Made by a program: the position numbers and the translations under genes. From assembly GCA_002914805.1 (NCBI GenBank), contig JXTB01000036.1, positions 780,512 to 844,511 on the forward strand: a stretch of 64,000 nucleotides of DNA. Reading direction: 5' to 3'. Origin of the DNA: Parasponia andersonii (Eukaryota; Streptophyta; Magnoliopsida; Rosales; Cannabaceae). Shown here one piece after another: positions 39,159 through 50,950 of this stretch. A model generated the notes under the pieces. It had not been told where the DNA came from, did not search any database, and was given only the letters and a program-made list of their open reading frames with translations. The number at the start of each line of letters is the position of its first letter. Position 1 is the stretch's first letter.

Positions 39159-41236
39159 CTTAACAACCACCTAACCCTGCAGTGTGCATGGATATCAAGA
39201 TTTAAGAACACCAAGTTAAGATGAAAATTAGCTATACAAATACAACTGTCCCAATTACGTTTCATACTCTTCAAGCACGAATTTGATAAAATTTATCGAA
39301 ACTAACCCATTATTGAGAAATCCTAAAAAAAAAACAAAATTCATATGTTTTCTTCTTCAAAGGGGAAGCTCAAAGTTCTTTAAACCGAGGCTTTCTTATA
39401 CAGCAAGAAGTTTTGAACGTAATCTTCTCAAACTAAAAGAAGTTTCAGGTGCATAGTCAAGCTGAGCTAATAAACTATACACATAACACAAAATAGAACC
39501 ATTATTAGCCTTCATCTTCAATAATGATTCATGGAAATGGAACAACCCCAAGTGAACTGAGAATCCCAAATATAAATTACTACTTACAGTGCTCATCTCA
39601 ATGTACAAAACTCCACAAAATGCACATATATAAATATATAGAGAAAAAAGTACACACAAAAAAAAAACCAAGAAAACAAAACAATGGGAGCTGCTGCTAT
39701 TTTCCACTGCGATTTTTCTTTGGTGGGTTTCTTTAGTTTCGGCAAAAAACACAAACAAAGAAACTAACGCAATATATTACGAAAAGATATAAGCCCCAAA
39801 ACGTAACAGAGAGAGGGAAAAAAAACCTAGAAATTAAAGTGCGCCAAAATATATGAACGAAGCCGAATCAAAATAAATAAACGAAATTCGAGCATAGTTA
39901 TCAAATATATAATATGATATAAACACATATATATAGTATAAGATTTCAAAAGAGTTACCTCTGCAACGAGGAAAGGAAGCTGAATTTCAACTGTATGGAG
40001 AAGAAGATCAGAGTCAGAGAAAACAGTGAAAAAATAATGATAATAATAATTTTTTGATAATAAAACCCTTACCTTTGGAAAATTGTAAAATATAATGGTT
40101 TTTTTTTTTTTTTAGATTTTTAGTTGTTTAGTCGTTTAACTTACTTTTACTTTCTTCACCAAAAAAAAAAAGGGAAAGAAAAAAAAAAAGAATATACCTT
40201 TTTCTTGCATTCACGAAAAATTGTTATTTTAGTTGAAAAATATTTTCTAGCAAAAAAAAATAATATAACCTAAAATATTAATACATAGTAAAAGTTCACA
40301 TGATTTTTTGTTTTAGGAGTAGAGAGTAAACTGATTAATTTGGCTGAAGAAAATCTCTTTGCATAAAATTTGTTTTTGTAAAAAATCTACTTTTCAATAG
40401 CACGTGTGTTTATCTTAAAAAAAATGTTAATAGATAATTATCATAGAAAACATGCACCAAGTTAACAAAGTGTAAGGTATATATTATCTTAAAATAGTTT
40501 GGTATAAAGTAAGTAGTAACTACTAAGTACTTGGTTCACATATGTCATTTAGCCACTCAAATTACATTTTGACCAATGAAGGTATTATTTATTTTTTTTA
40601 AGGTAATATTTTACTACTAAATAACATTGTTAGATTAGAAAATCCTTTTTTTGAAAAAGAAAAAAGAAAATTACTAAATTATTATTTTTTAATTTTCTAT
40701 GAATTTTTTTTTTAATTTTCTATGCCTATGTTGGAAAACAAATAATTTGAAATGGTCAGTACAAATAATATGCTCGGTAATTTCGATGTTTTATTTATGT
40801 GCTTATATGTTCAATAATATGAATTAAAAAACAATGTTAAAAAAGAGTATAAAGGACAAGAGGGTGAAATGAGGGCCTGCCACGAAGGGAGAGCCAAGTC
40901 GTAAAAAAAGGGATCAGAGTAAGGAGATTTTGACAGTACTTCTATTCAACACCATTCCATTATGACACCCTTCTTTTCTTTTCTTTAGAAATTATTATTA
41001 TTATTTATGAGTGAATTATAGGCCTCAAACCACTATTTTTGGAGAATTTAAATGGTCAGGAAACTGAAAAGTTGTTATTGTAACAATACATTTTCGTAAT
41101 CTTAAACTGGCTTATTATAGTTTAAACTCTAGAGAAACACCGTTTCAAATCTCAAGTAAGATTTAAAGACGAAAATGTAGCAAAATATGTAAAAACATAA
41201 GAATAGTAATTAATAAAAATAATAATTCATTAATCT

Positions 41237-41320
41237 ATTTTGCTTTCTCCTTCTTACTCTATATTGTTCAAAAAAAAATCTATTTTGCTTTCTCCTTCTT
41301 ACTCTATATTGTAAAAAAAA
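41237..41320. repeat. Direct duplication of about 42-45 bp
   Basis: CTATTTTGCTTTCTCCTTCT TACTCTATATTG occurs twice back to back, separated by A runs. Confidence 0.8.
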
Positions 41321-41553
41321 CACCAATTTAGTAAGCATTTTTTTATAGCATTTTGACCGATAAAATTTTATTATTTATATTTTTTTATATTAAAAATAAG
41401 ACAGAAAAAAATCATTAATAATAAATATCTTTTAATATATCTTATTATAGTCATTAAATCACCATTAAACGAAGATATTAAATCACCGTTTATCTAATGA
41501 CTAAAAAAAAATCTATGCATAAATTAAAAAAAAATACTTACTCGATTGGCAAC
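41320..41553. mobile_element. TA-targeting MITE family, copy 2 (diverged)
   Basis: The left end ACACCAATTTAGTAAGCATT and the right end (reverse-complemented) GTTGCCAATCGAGTAAGTAT match the family ends. The internal AAATCACC...GGTGATTT-like hairpin is partly kept. Confidence 0.55.
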
Positions 41554-42214
41554 AATTGTAAAATTGGTATTTTCACGTGATTTTAAACTTAAATGGCCCA
41601 CAAATGATGTAACCAGTAGTCCATTAGTCAAATTGATAAAAAACAATAGTGAACAATACCACAGATTTACTAAGTAGTAATATAGTTAACAAGTTTAAGG
41701 CACTTAGTACTTTAGTTTTGATTGTTAAATGGCCTAACAAGAAATGGTTAATTTAAATTTGAATTGCCAATTCAAACATTATAGACAATGTCAGATCACT
41801 GGTACAAAAATTTAGTAAACTACTCGGTAGTTTCGGTTTTCATCAGTTAAATAAATAAATGGAAACAAGTGAACCACCAACAAAAATTTCCAAAATTTTT
41901 GACATTATGGAAGTTTAGTTAACCTAGAGCATTTAATAATTAAAAGGAAAAACTCAACCAATGTACAGGAATGTAACACGGCACGTTACCTACGTATAAA
42001 AGCACATAAGAAAAAGCACATAACGTTTCTCAGCCCTGAATCTCAACATTTGCTTGTAGTACACCAACCAAGCATGAAGCAAACCCATAAAAACTCATTC
42101 AGAACACCGAAAGGCCCCGTACCTACATGCGAGGGGACAAAGGACCGGGTGAACATAAGAACATCTCAACCCAACTCACGTAAAGCCCCAAACCAAACTT
42201 CTTAAGTCTGATTC

Positions 42215-45200
42215 TCAATTAGCTAAACCCGCTGCCATCTCAGTTACTTCCTCGATTTTGTTATCCGGAACAGCTCTAATGGAGCTGTCACCTGTTACTA
42301 TACTCTCACTTGCAGAGACACTAGCAGTTTTTAACGCATCACTACTTCCCACACCTCTGATGGAGCCCGAATTAGGGGTACTAAAACCAGAAACCCGCTC
42401 TTCAGATTGGTTTGGCCTGTTTAGAGCGTGACAATGCGGGCAATAATATGTGATGAATGGGAAATCTTCCTTCCTTGCAAGCCCTGTGCACATATGAAAG
42501 AAAATATATATGAGGTGTTTTCTTTGCATGTACCGGTAGGTGCACATACTTGCAGGAAATTTCCACACAAGAACGAGTGATCCAAGTTAGTTAAAACCTC
42601 ACCATTGTGCATGTGGCAGTTGCCACAAATGAGTGCATATGACTGTGTCGGATCCTCGCCCACAAGTAATGCAGCAATTCGAGCAATCCATCCACCATCC
42701 TGAGCGGGTGATCCTTGAGGATTGTAGTGATTAACAACTAATTGGTTATGCTCAGAAGTCTGGGGATCCTCAACCCCAACAGATTGAGGTGTTCCCTCAC
42801 CAGAATGAAGCAATGGACTGCTCCCGGCACTACCAGATCCTATCTGAGGTTGTTTCCTGTTCCGAAGTCCACCAGATTGAACAACTTCAACGTCATTGCT
42901 CTTCCCTGTTGGGACGTGAACATTAGATTCATCTCCCACAAACACTTTCAGACCGGAATCTGCACCCAACTTAGATGCTAAGACAGTTGCAGCAGCTGCT
43001 TTTGCTGCTGGGTCAGGGTCATATCTCTGCACAAAAGAGCTTTGCTTAAATACCAAATGCAAAGGTATAGCACCATGAAATAACAAATATGATGTACAAT
43101 GACGGAGCCGCTTCACGCTCACCCCCCCTCATTTTTTAAAAAAATTATACCTTCATTTTATCTAAAAATTTCAGTTTTATCCTTTATTTGACCCCCTGAA
43201 TATTTGTAATTATAGTTATTGCCTTCCTTTCATAAAAAATATAAAAAAAAAATCAATAATGCCTCTAATATGACCTATTAATTCTTTTTAAATTTCTGAA
43301 CTTTACTTATATTATTTTGAAGTACTAAATTTTACACACTTGGGGAATTTTTCTTTAGACTCACTTTAAATACCCCTTTTAATTCTATATTGGTCTATAT
43401 TGACTAATGTGTTTCAAAATTAGCTAAACAAAATTTTAGTGCATGCCCCTCTAAAAAAAATTTCTGGCTCCGTTGCTGATGATGTATATGAGATGCACAA
43501 TGACTACGGAAAGGATGGCTATAAGAGAACTGCAGCAGCTGCTTTTGCTGCTGGGTCAGGGTCATATCTCTGCAGAAAAGAGCCTTGCTTAAGGACCTCA
43601 TGCAAATGATAGAGCTTAACAAATATGAAGTATATAAAATGTACAATGACCACGGAAAGCATGGCTATAAGAGAACTACAGAAGGGATCGACAATTACGC
43701 CAGCTAAGTGTCTTCTCAAATTAACAAAAAACAAAAATTCAACTAACATTTTTTATCTTTCAGGAAGCAATTTGCTTTAATGGATACTTTAATATTTAAC
43801 CAATTATTTGCAGTGATTGTAATTTGCAACAGTCAACTTTACATTCAGTAACAGCAACCCTTTGTATTAATGCGAGGTAGTGGAGTCTCATTCATGAGAT
43901 CATTAAAAATGAAACGAAAGAATTAAAATCACGTCTCCGAGAGAAGTTGATTTTGAATTCTCATTACTAAATTCCAAACCAAATGGGTACTTTTTCCCTG
44001 AATTGGGTGCTCCATAACAAAAATTCCAGAAATTCTGAGTAACTTAACTCATTTGTAATTCAAATAAATAAAATAGATGAAATAAAATGAGATGCATAAA
44101 TACCGCTACCTCAAGATGAACAATGACAATCAACAAGATGCCAAAGTGACTTGTGTTGGTATATAACGAGTTATGAGGAACGAGAGAGCCAGAAAATGCT
44201 TTGATCCTCACCTGAATAAGTTGTTGAGTGGTGTAATAGTTTGTTTTTTCTTTAAGCTCGTCAATTTTTGCTTGCCTTTCTGCCCTAAGCCTTTCCAAAG
44301 TCTTTTGATCCTTGCGGTCACCTAAAACATCAAGTGGTACCAAATAAATATTACTTAAAAGGCAATCTTATTGGTAAATGTGGAATACCACCTACAAGTT
44401 AAAGGGTGGAGATATCAAATTAATAAGACGAGTACAACGACAGAAAGGCACATATATGCACCCTCCACTGAACTACGGTGTTGTATAATTTGAAAGAATA
44501 TTTACTGATCTTTGCTAGAGATCACAAATCCAAAATTCCGAACACTACAGGCATACTTGGTCATACAATAAGCGCTAATATGTTTAGCTAAACGCACTAA
44601 GTCTCATATATTAGCCATCAAAATCTATCATGGAAAAAAGCAATGTTAATAAGTTACTAGAAGCACTAACATTTCAACAACTTCATGGGAACATATAAAT
44701 ACTTGATAACAAATAGGTAGAGACCATTATCAGGCAAGTTAAAGAACTGCAACAACAGCCAAATAGTATGAACTAATTACTCCAAGGAAAGCTTAAAAAA
44801 TTTATAAGTTTGTCCTAGCTTGTTTTTTGTTTTTGGCTTTTTTTGTTTTCCAATCAATTGAGACCAGCACAGAAGTGTACATCAGTAATTAAGAAATTAT
44901 CTATTTCAAACAATAATAGAGGAAATTTACAATTAACTTTAATTTCCCAGCCCTGATTTAATTCCAAAATATGGAGGCTTCATAAAGTCCAAGTTTTCCT
45001 TTCTATTTGTCTCAAAATATTTTGAAACATGTTCCTTGCAAACACCATTAAAAAAAAAGTAATCTGAAACTATCAATTAGATTGGATCCACTTTTAGACA
45101 TTGAAAAAAATCATTTTCCAAATACAGGCAAAAGAATAAAAATATCCCAAACCTTTAAACTCCACTAGAAACAACCTGAAAAGAACTAACCAGGGGCCAA

Positions 45201-46417
45201 AACAATATGAGAGATACACAAGCACTCAGCAATGTAAAAACAAACAGGGAAGAAGCTTTCGAGATAATAATAATAGATAAATTGGAACTGTCAAAAAAAA
45301 GGAAAAGTAATATTGTAAACATGGATGAACGTGGAAACAGACATATTAAAAAAAAAAATAAATAAACACCACATTTGGACACTTACACATCCTTGTGAAG
45401 CTTACAAATCCCGAATAAGCAAGAAAAGAGAAAGCAGGCAAAAGAAACATAGGCAAAACTCGAAATGCTCTCATCTTCCAATCCAAATCCGGTGTTCGTG
45501 TTGTTATAATAGCATAACTGACTGCAATAACCTGAAAATTAAAACAACTCTAAGCTCATTGTAGAAAGAAAAAAATAACTAGTGAAAAGACGGACACATG
45601 CTTAATAAACATCAGGTCATCAGAACTGCAGTGACATTCATTACACTTTGAAAAACTAGTGTTTGAGATAATTTCAGCTACAACTAGTGTTTGGTAAACA
45701 TGCTTTGTGTCGGATTATTTCATAATATGTGCCTAAGCGAACTATTTCGTAAGAGGTTTTAGAAGTGATTAGCACACAATCCAATCAGTTTGAAAAACTG
45801 TTTTCAGAAAGCTAAAAGTCGCTTCCAGCTTAATGAGGATCAGAAATTTATGAAACAACACAGCAATACCAACTAGCCTTTAGATTCAGTAGACCTTTTG
45901 TTTAGCATAAAAAGGGCATGGTATTTCCACACATAAAACATGATAAATACATTTGGTAAAGAAAGCATCAAGCTATGCATTTTGGTAATTAGACCTTAAT
46001 TCACTAAGGTATACATTGGTAGGAGTAAAAACAAGTTGGAAAAAGAGGAAATGTCATGTCAAATTGATGACATAACCAACACACTTCTAACACTCCCATA
46101 ATAATTACAGAAAGAAACCCCAAAAAAAAAAAAAGCGAAAAGGGTACCTCAAAAATGACAGAAAATACGATAAAGTGCCTAATCATACGCCTCCAGGTTA
46201 GAGACCTCTTCTTCATTCTAGCAAGGACGGTAGCTTCTTCCTTAGAAATATACTGAAGGCGCTTCTCGAAGTCATCACCATGTATTCTAAAGATCCCATT
46301 CCAAATTCTGGAAAAAATCCCCTTCCGCTTCTTCTTCGCAACCCCAGTCGAAGTAGTAGTACTAGTATTACCCGTATCTTTCGTCTCACCATCTCCAACT
46401 CCTTTCTCTTCTGACAT
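42215..46417 (-). CDS. LNP: Lunapark-family ER junction protein
   Basis: Five exons, 46148-46417, 45387-45531, 44212-44321, 42603-43026 and 42215-42483, encode 405 residues. After a polar, threonine-rich leader and a basic KKKRKGIFSRIWNGIFRIHG segment come two closely spaced membrane segments (about 79-99 and 113-133). A charged coiled coil (DRKDQKTLERLRAERQ onward, about 140-175) follows, then RYDPDPAAKAAAA, a long low-complexity linker and the Lunapark zinc ribbon with Cys309, Cys312, Cys331 and Cys334 (CGNC ... CPHC). Lunapark proteins sit at three-way ER junctions and balance atlastin/RHD3-type fusion; both termini face the cytosol. An intron in the 5' UTR (about 46438-46673) is suggested by TTTCTTTAG|GAAAAG and ATCAAG|GTAATT. 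Intron 3 holds a duplicated copy of the start of exon 4. Confidence 0.92.
43097..43478. mobile_element. hAT MITE with exact 8-bp target duplication
   Basis: ATGATGTA flanks the element on both sides (43089-43096 and 43479-43486). Ends are CAATGACGGAGCC and, reverse-complemented from the right, CAGCAACGGAGCC. Eight-base target duplications and CA-starting ends with a CGGAGCC core fit the hAT superfamily. Length is 382 bp with no coding. Confidence 0.85.
43519..43569 (-). pseudogene. Pseudo-exon copy of Lunapark exon 4 start
   Basis: In transcript order this copy comes before the true exon 4. It keeps an intact acceptor (TTTTCTGCAG|AGATATG, exon start 43569). The frame matches exon 3: RYDPDPAAKAAAAVLL and then TAG at 43519-43521. 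Use of this acceptor would truncate the protein before the linker and the zinc ribbon. Confidence 0.7.
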
Positions 46418-46799
46418 TTCTCTCTATCTTCTTTTCCTAAAGAAAAGAAAAAATCCCAACTCATAATCAGCAAGAAAAGAACCATAAGCTAAAGCTCCAC
46501 CCCATACAAAGACTGATTAAAAAAATATCTCAGCTAATTAAGCAATAGTAAACAAAACCATAATANAACCCAGATAGTATTGAATCCATAAACAGCGGAA
46601 GAAACAGATCCAAAGATAATTTTGTCCATTATAGATTGGGGAAAAAAAAAAAAAAAGCAATTACCTTGATAGGAAAGTGATAATAATCGATCTGAGAAGA
46701 TGGAAATGAATGTTTTTAAATGTCGTTCCTGTTGTATCGGATCTGATCTGAGAGAGAGAGAGTGTGTTGATGATAAGAATCGGAAAGTGAGTCCGTAGG

Positions 46800-46875
46800 A
46801 GCAACGCTATGTGATTGATGATGATGATGATGATGATGAAGAAGAAGACGACGAAGAAGAAGAAGGAGAACTCGA
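46800..46875 (-). repeat. GAT/GAA trinucleotide run in the Lunapark leader region
   Basis: (GAT)n passes into GAAGAAGAAGACGACGAAG on the plus strand, that is CTT/ATC repeats in the minus-strand 5' UTR. CT-rich leaders are common in plant genes. Confidence 0.75.
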
Positions 46876-47861
46876 CAAGGGTCTGTGGTGTGAATGATTT
46901 GATTGGATTGATGGAATTGGAAATTGGAAAGCTTTTTTGGTAAAATAATAAATTATATATTTTAGAGGGTTTCTTCGTTTTTAATAAAGAGAGACTCCAC
47001 ACGCACCAAACGCTGCGACGCTGTTTGAATTACAATAACACACGACCTTCATCGGCCCCCACCGCTCTCCTGACTTTTTCCTTTCCGTTTTTAAACCAAA
47101 CGGAAAATTATAATTCCAATTTATGGGAAGTAAATGTGTTTATCAACTCTTTTCGGAAAAAAAAAAAAAAATCTGGTTTATAACATTAAAATATATATAT
47201 ATACTTTTTAGGGAAAAAATGTGTGTATCTAAACATTTTTTAGGTAACACAAATATGCTATTATTAAAAATAGAATACTATCACTTTTATATATTATCAC
47301 TTTTATATATGTATTTTGACGACGTTTTATTCGATTTATACGTTATATTTTAGTTATTATCAATATTAATCTAATATTTATTATAAATTTATACAATGAT
47401 ATTAATTTAGAATGGTTAATTTACCAATATGATTTAATAAAATTATTCTTAAATTAATTTTTATATGGTTTATTTTTAATTTTTAATCGGCGAGCTGGTA
47501 AATTAATTGTTTTAAATTGGTTAAGATATAAATTTGTAATAAAATTTAAATCTAAAGGTCAATTTGATAATAACCAGAATATAAAGAATAAACCGAACAA
47601 AGTGTTAATATTATTCATGAAATCTTGTAATAACATATTTAATTGAATAAAAATTCCTCTACTCTAAGGCAAACTCGGCTACAATAGTACAATTTTATTA
47701 GCTTCACATATGCTAAACATATCATTAGCTGTAATATCTTGGAAAAAAAATAAATAAATAAACTAAATACATCAAACCACAGGTCACTAAACTCAAAATG
47801 GCATATTAGGTTAAATTAAGTGCTTGTCAATGCGTCCAACTCTAGAAATTAGAGATATAGG

Positions 47862-48075
47862 CTAATATCCTTTGCTTTCGAATTCTTTGATGATAAATAG
47901 ACCCTTCATCTTTTTTGACAAATTTGCCATGATTTTGCCTTTTGTGTTACAAATTACAGCACCAATCCTGACTAAATATGTATGCACATTGTTGGCAGCA
48001 TCCACATCTATCTTGAAAGCAGCCACTCGAAGGGGAGACTATTTTGTCTTTCTCATTCGTGATTCCAAAATACTA
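47862..48075 (-). pseudogene. RNase H domain relic (LINE-type, RVT_3), frameshifted
   Basis: The minus strand reads VSPSSGCF in one frame and then, one base shifted, FKIDVDAANNVHTYLVRIGA, VICNTKGKIMANLSKKMKGL, with a final 'EFESKGY' and stop at 47862. This is the order of the plant RVT_3 RNase H-like domain found at the end of LINE polyproteins (K-x-N-x-D-A-A ... G-A-V-I-R-N ... E-A-E-A-x-A). The glutamate that should follow is at 'KEFES', so the pattern is partly kept. A frameshift and early stop mark it as dead. Confidence 0.6.
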
Positions 48076-48273
48076 TCTTTAGTACGAAGATCTACCTTCA
48101 TTCTTTTAAATTCCTCTAAATATCTTTTCAATCCAATGAACAAAAATTCTTATAGTTGTTCTATAATAATAATAGCTATAATTGTCGCAAATACTTTTCT
48201 AGTTTGGCTAAATTGCATTTATATGGCCTATTAATTAAAAAAAAATGGTAGATGTAAATTACATTATATTATA

Positions 48274-48507
48274 GGATCGTTATCGAGTAGGTACTTTTTT
48301 ACTTATTTATAAATATTTTTTTTAACTCTTGAATCATTATCTAATTGTTACAGTTATTTGAATAGTTGAAAAAAAATAACAATAATATTATTTAGTACAC
48401 TTTTTTTTCACTTATTATCATAAAAAGACGTGCATAAAAAAACTTAATACCTATAATAGTTAAAAGAAAAAAAAAAGATAAAGATAATTACCTACTAGAA
48501 CGGTGCC
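48274..48507. mobile_element. TA-targeting MITE family, copy 3
   Basis: Ends are GGATCGTTATCGAGTAGGTA and, reverse-complemented from the right, GGCACCGTTCTAGTAGGTA, next to a TA-rich flank on the left (ATTATATTATA). Confidence 0.6.
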
Positions 48508-48524
48508 CATATCTATATATATAT

Positions 48525-48737
48525 GGTTGCTAATCCAATAGGTATTTTTTTTATAGCCATTGGATCACCGTTAAATGGTGATCCAATGGTTATAATGAAG
48601 TGCTTAAAAAGACGAGCATCATTAATGTTTTTTCTCTCTCTTATTTTTTATAATAAAAAAATGTGCATGCTAAATTTTCATTGGCCAAATTGATACCTAT
48701 GCATAGGTAAAAAAAAATACCTACTAAATTGGTGTCC
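48525..48737. mobile_element. TA-targeting MITE family, copy 4
   Basis: Ends are GGTTGCTAATCCAATAGGTA and, reverse-complemented from the right, GGACACCAATTTAGTAGGTA. The internal palindrome CCATTGGATCACC...GGTGATCCAATGG is intact. Flanks are TATATATAT on the left and TATATATATA on the right. It lies only 17 bp from copy 3. Confidence 0.75.
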
Positions 48738-49671
48738 TATATATATATACCATTTTATTGATTTTAGAAAATATTAATTAGGTTTTCAACAAACAGTCTA
48801 AAATTATGACACATATCATTTTAAACAAATAACGATTTTAGTAATTTAAGAAGTAAAGTTAAAACTCTCAATAATTGAGGGACATATTGAGGCATTACAC
48901 ATAATTCACGGAATAAACATTAAATAAACCGTTTTGTTAATTATTTGACAACTTCTTTATGCAAAATGGTTCCTTTATGTTATCTGTTAATATGGCAATT
49001 ACGTACTAGTACATTATGTTTCATCCAACGACTATTTAAACCAAAAACAAAACTGATTGTAATTTCCGACGGACTTCACGTGATACAATAATCACAATCG
49101 GCTTCTAGAGCAATATTGTAATAGTATTCGCCCATCTTTATAAAGAAAAATAAGAAAAATATCAATGATGCTATCTATCAATACGATATTGGATATTACA
49201 CTTCCGTTATTCGCATTACCCAGTTTCCCATTCTTTGCATAAAAGAATAAAAACCCACTAAAAGAATAACAAACAACTAACTCTATCTATCTATTCAAGC
49301 AAAAAAGTAACTCTATTTATCTATTATTCTCCTTAAAAAAAAGTTCATGACATTAACGGTCCTAAATTATATCTGTAATACAAGTTTGTTCCTGAATTTG
49401 TAACCTATAGATGCTCATTGAATTATATAATTATTACAACAATGATCAGTTTGTCATAAACGGTTAAATGTTTAGAAATAAATCATTATAAAGCACACGA
49501 TTCGATAACTGTGGTCAAAATAAAATTCTGAATTTTTAACTTATACAGTAAACTACAAAGAGTTATGCATTATTGTAGCAATGATTATTTTTTTCCATAA
49601 ATTATTAAATTTTTAACAAAAATGAGTCTCGTACAAAGTGCATAGTTTAGTAATGGAAAAAGTTGTTAAAT

Positions 49672-50018
49672 ACCCGTTTTTAAAACTATATTTTTATAAA
49701 TACCCATTTTTTACTTTTATTTAATAAATACTCATTTTTATGTTTTTTTTTAAAGAAATGTAGACCACAACTGTTTTACTCATACTCATGAAATGTAAAC
49801 CACGGTATACATTTCATGCATTAAATGTAAACATCTACATTTCATATATAAAAATTATACAAGAAAATGGCACATATTTTAAAATATATACCGTTCATAT
49901 TTTATATATGAAATGTATACATCATGAATAAAATTTACGTTGTAAATATGTACCATAAAAATGAGTATTTTTGAAAAAAAAATTAAAAACGGGTATTTAT
50001 GAAAAAAATTTTAAAAAA
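49672..50018. mobile_element. Short inverted-repeat element
   Basis: AAATACCCGTTTTTAAAACT (about 49672) and TACCCATTTTT are mirrored by AAAAACGGGTATTTATG (about 49984) and AAAAATGAGTATTTTTG (about 49958). There is no coding. Target duplications were not seen. Confidence 0.5.
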
Positions 50019-50950
50019 TAAATACTAGACTTTAATTTCTCTTTAGTCATTATTGCTAAAATTGAGATTCTAATTCATATAAGTAAATAATGTCCAATTA
50101 CATATTTTGTCTATGATTATTTTTTATTAAAAAATTAATAATTTGTGATAACGAGTCAAAAAATTACATAATTTAAGAATCAAAATTATGTAAGTCAAAA
50201 ATTGGAGTAGCAAAATGTTACAATACAAGTATAATATTTGGACATTACTGAAAAAAATAACCGACTCTGCAATCTCCATTATTCTCATCTCCCGCGCCGC
50301 TTCAAAGCCTCCTCGTCCCAATTCCTTTTAGCCGACCCGTGTTGATAGCTTCCGCGTATTTGAGGTGTCGGTTCAAAAATTGTATATTTCAACTCTTTTG
50401 AATAATAAGAATAATAATTTTGCCAAAAAAAGAATAAAAATAATACAAATTCCCCCTCCAAAAAAATGATAATTATTAATTACACAGTCTTTACGTACAC
50501 ATGAAGTTTAGTCGTGCAAAGAAATAAAAATTAATGAATTTCCAATATATTCAGATATTTTTCCTTTTTTCTCTCAATTTTTTTTTTTTTTAAATTGGAA
50601 AGAAAAGAAATGAAAGTACTCTTTTACCCTTTACCTAGAGGAGGAAGAAATGAAAAGAACATGCACCTTTCTTGAGAAGCAAACCATTTCCATTTTGCTT
50701 TTCACCTCAAAATTCCTCTTGCTTGTGGGAGATGCAAATGGATCTGAGAGAAACTTCCCTTCCCTATCTTTTGCCTTTTCTTACCTACCAAAAGGATTGT
50801 AAATTCCCTCACTAGGCAATTTTAGTAATGCTTTAATTAGTTTAAGCCTGTTCAGTTTGCTTCTCATAGGCCAATCTAGAGACCCAGCTTAGATTGTTCA
50901 ATAAGTAAAAATGTATTTTTACCAAACTTCTGTTGTTTACAACTATCCAA

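Larger units (their letters stand above)
40060..42214. other. Intergenic region upstream of UBP26 and downstream of Lunapark
   Basis: AT-rich DNA. It contains a 45-bp direct duplication (41237-41320) and one MITE copy (41320-41553), listed separately. No gene is supported. Confidence 0.4.
42989..43677 (-). repeat. Tandem duplication covering the start of Lunapark exon 4
   Basis: Unit 1 (42989-43531) contains the real acceptor and the first 38 bases of exon 4. Unit 2 (43532-43677) repeats them with nearly the same DNA (GCAGCAGCTGCTTTTGCTGC and GGTCAGGGTCATATCTCTGCA in both) and continues through matching intron sequence to GGCTATAAGAGAACT. Unit 2 is 146 bp. Unit 1 would be about 153 bp without the MITE and its duplicated target site. 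Confidence 0.85.
47004..50950. other. Intergenic transposon-rich stretch
   Basis: Apart from the RNase H relic, two MITEs and the inverted-repeat element listed separately, this is AT-rich DNA without a supported gene. Confidence 0.4.

Noticed and set aside
47872-48234. Plus-strand 120-codon hydrophobic frame
   Set aside because: Antisense shadow of the RNase H relic, which lies on the minus strand.
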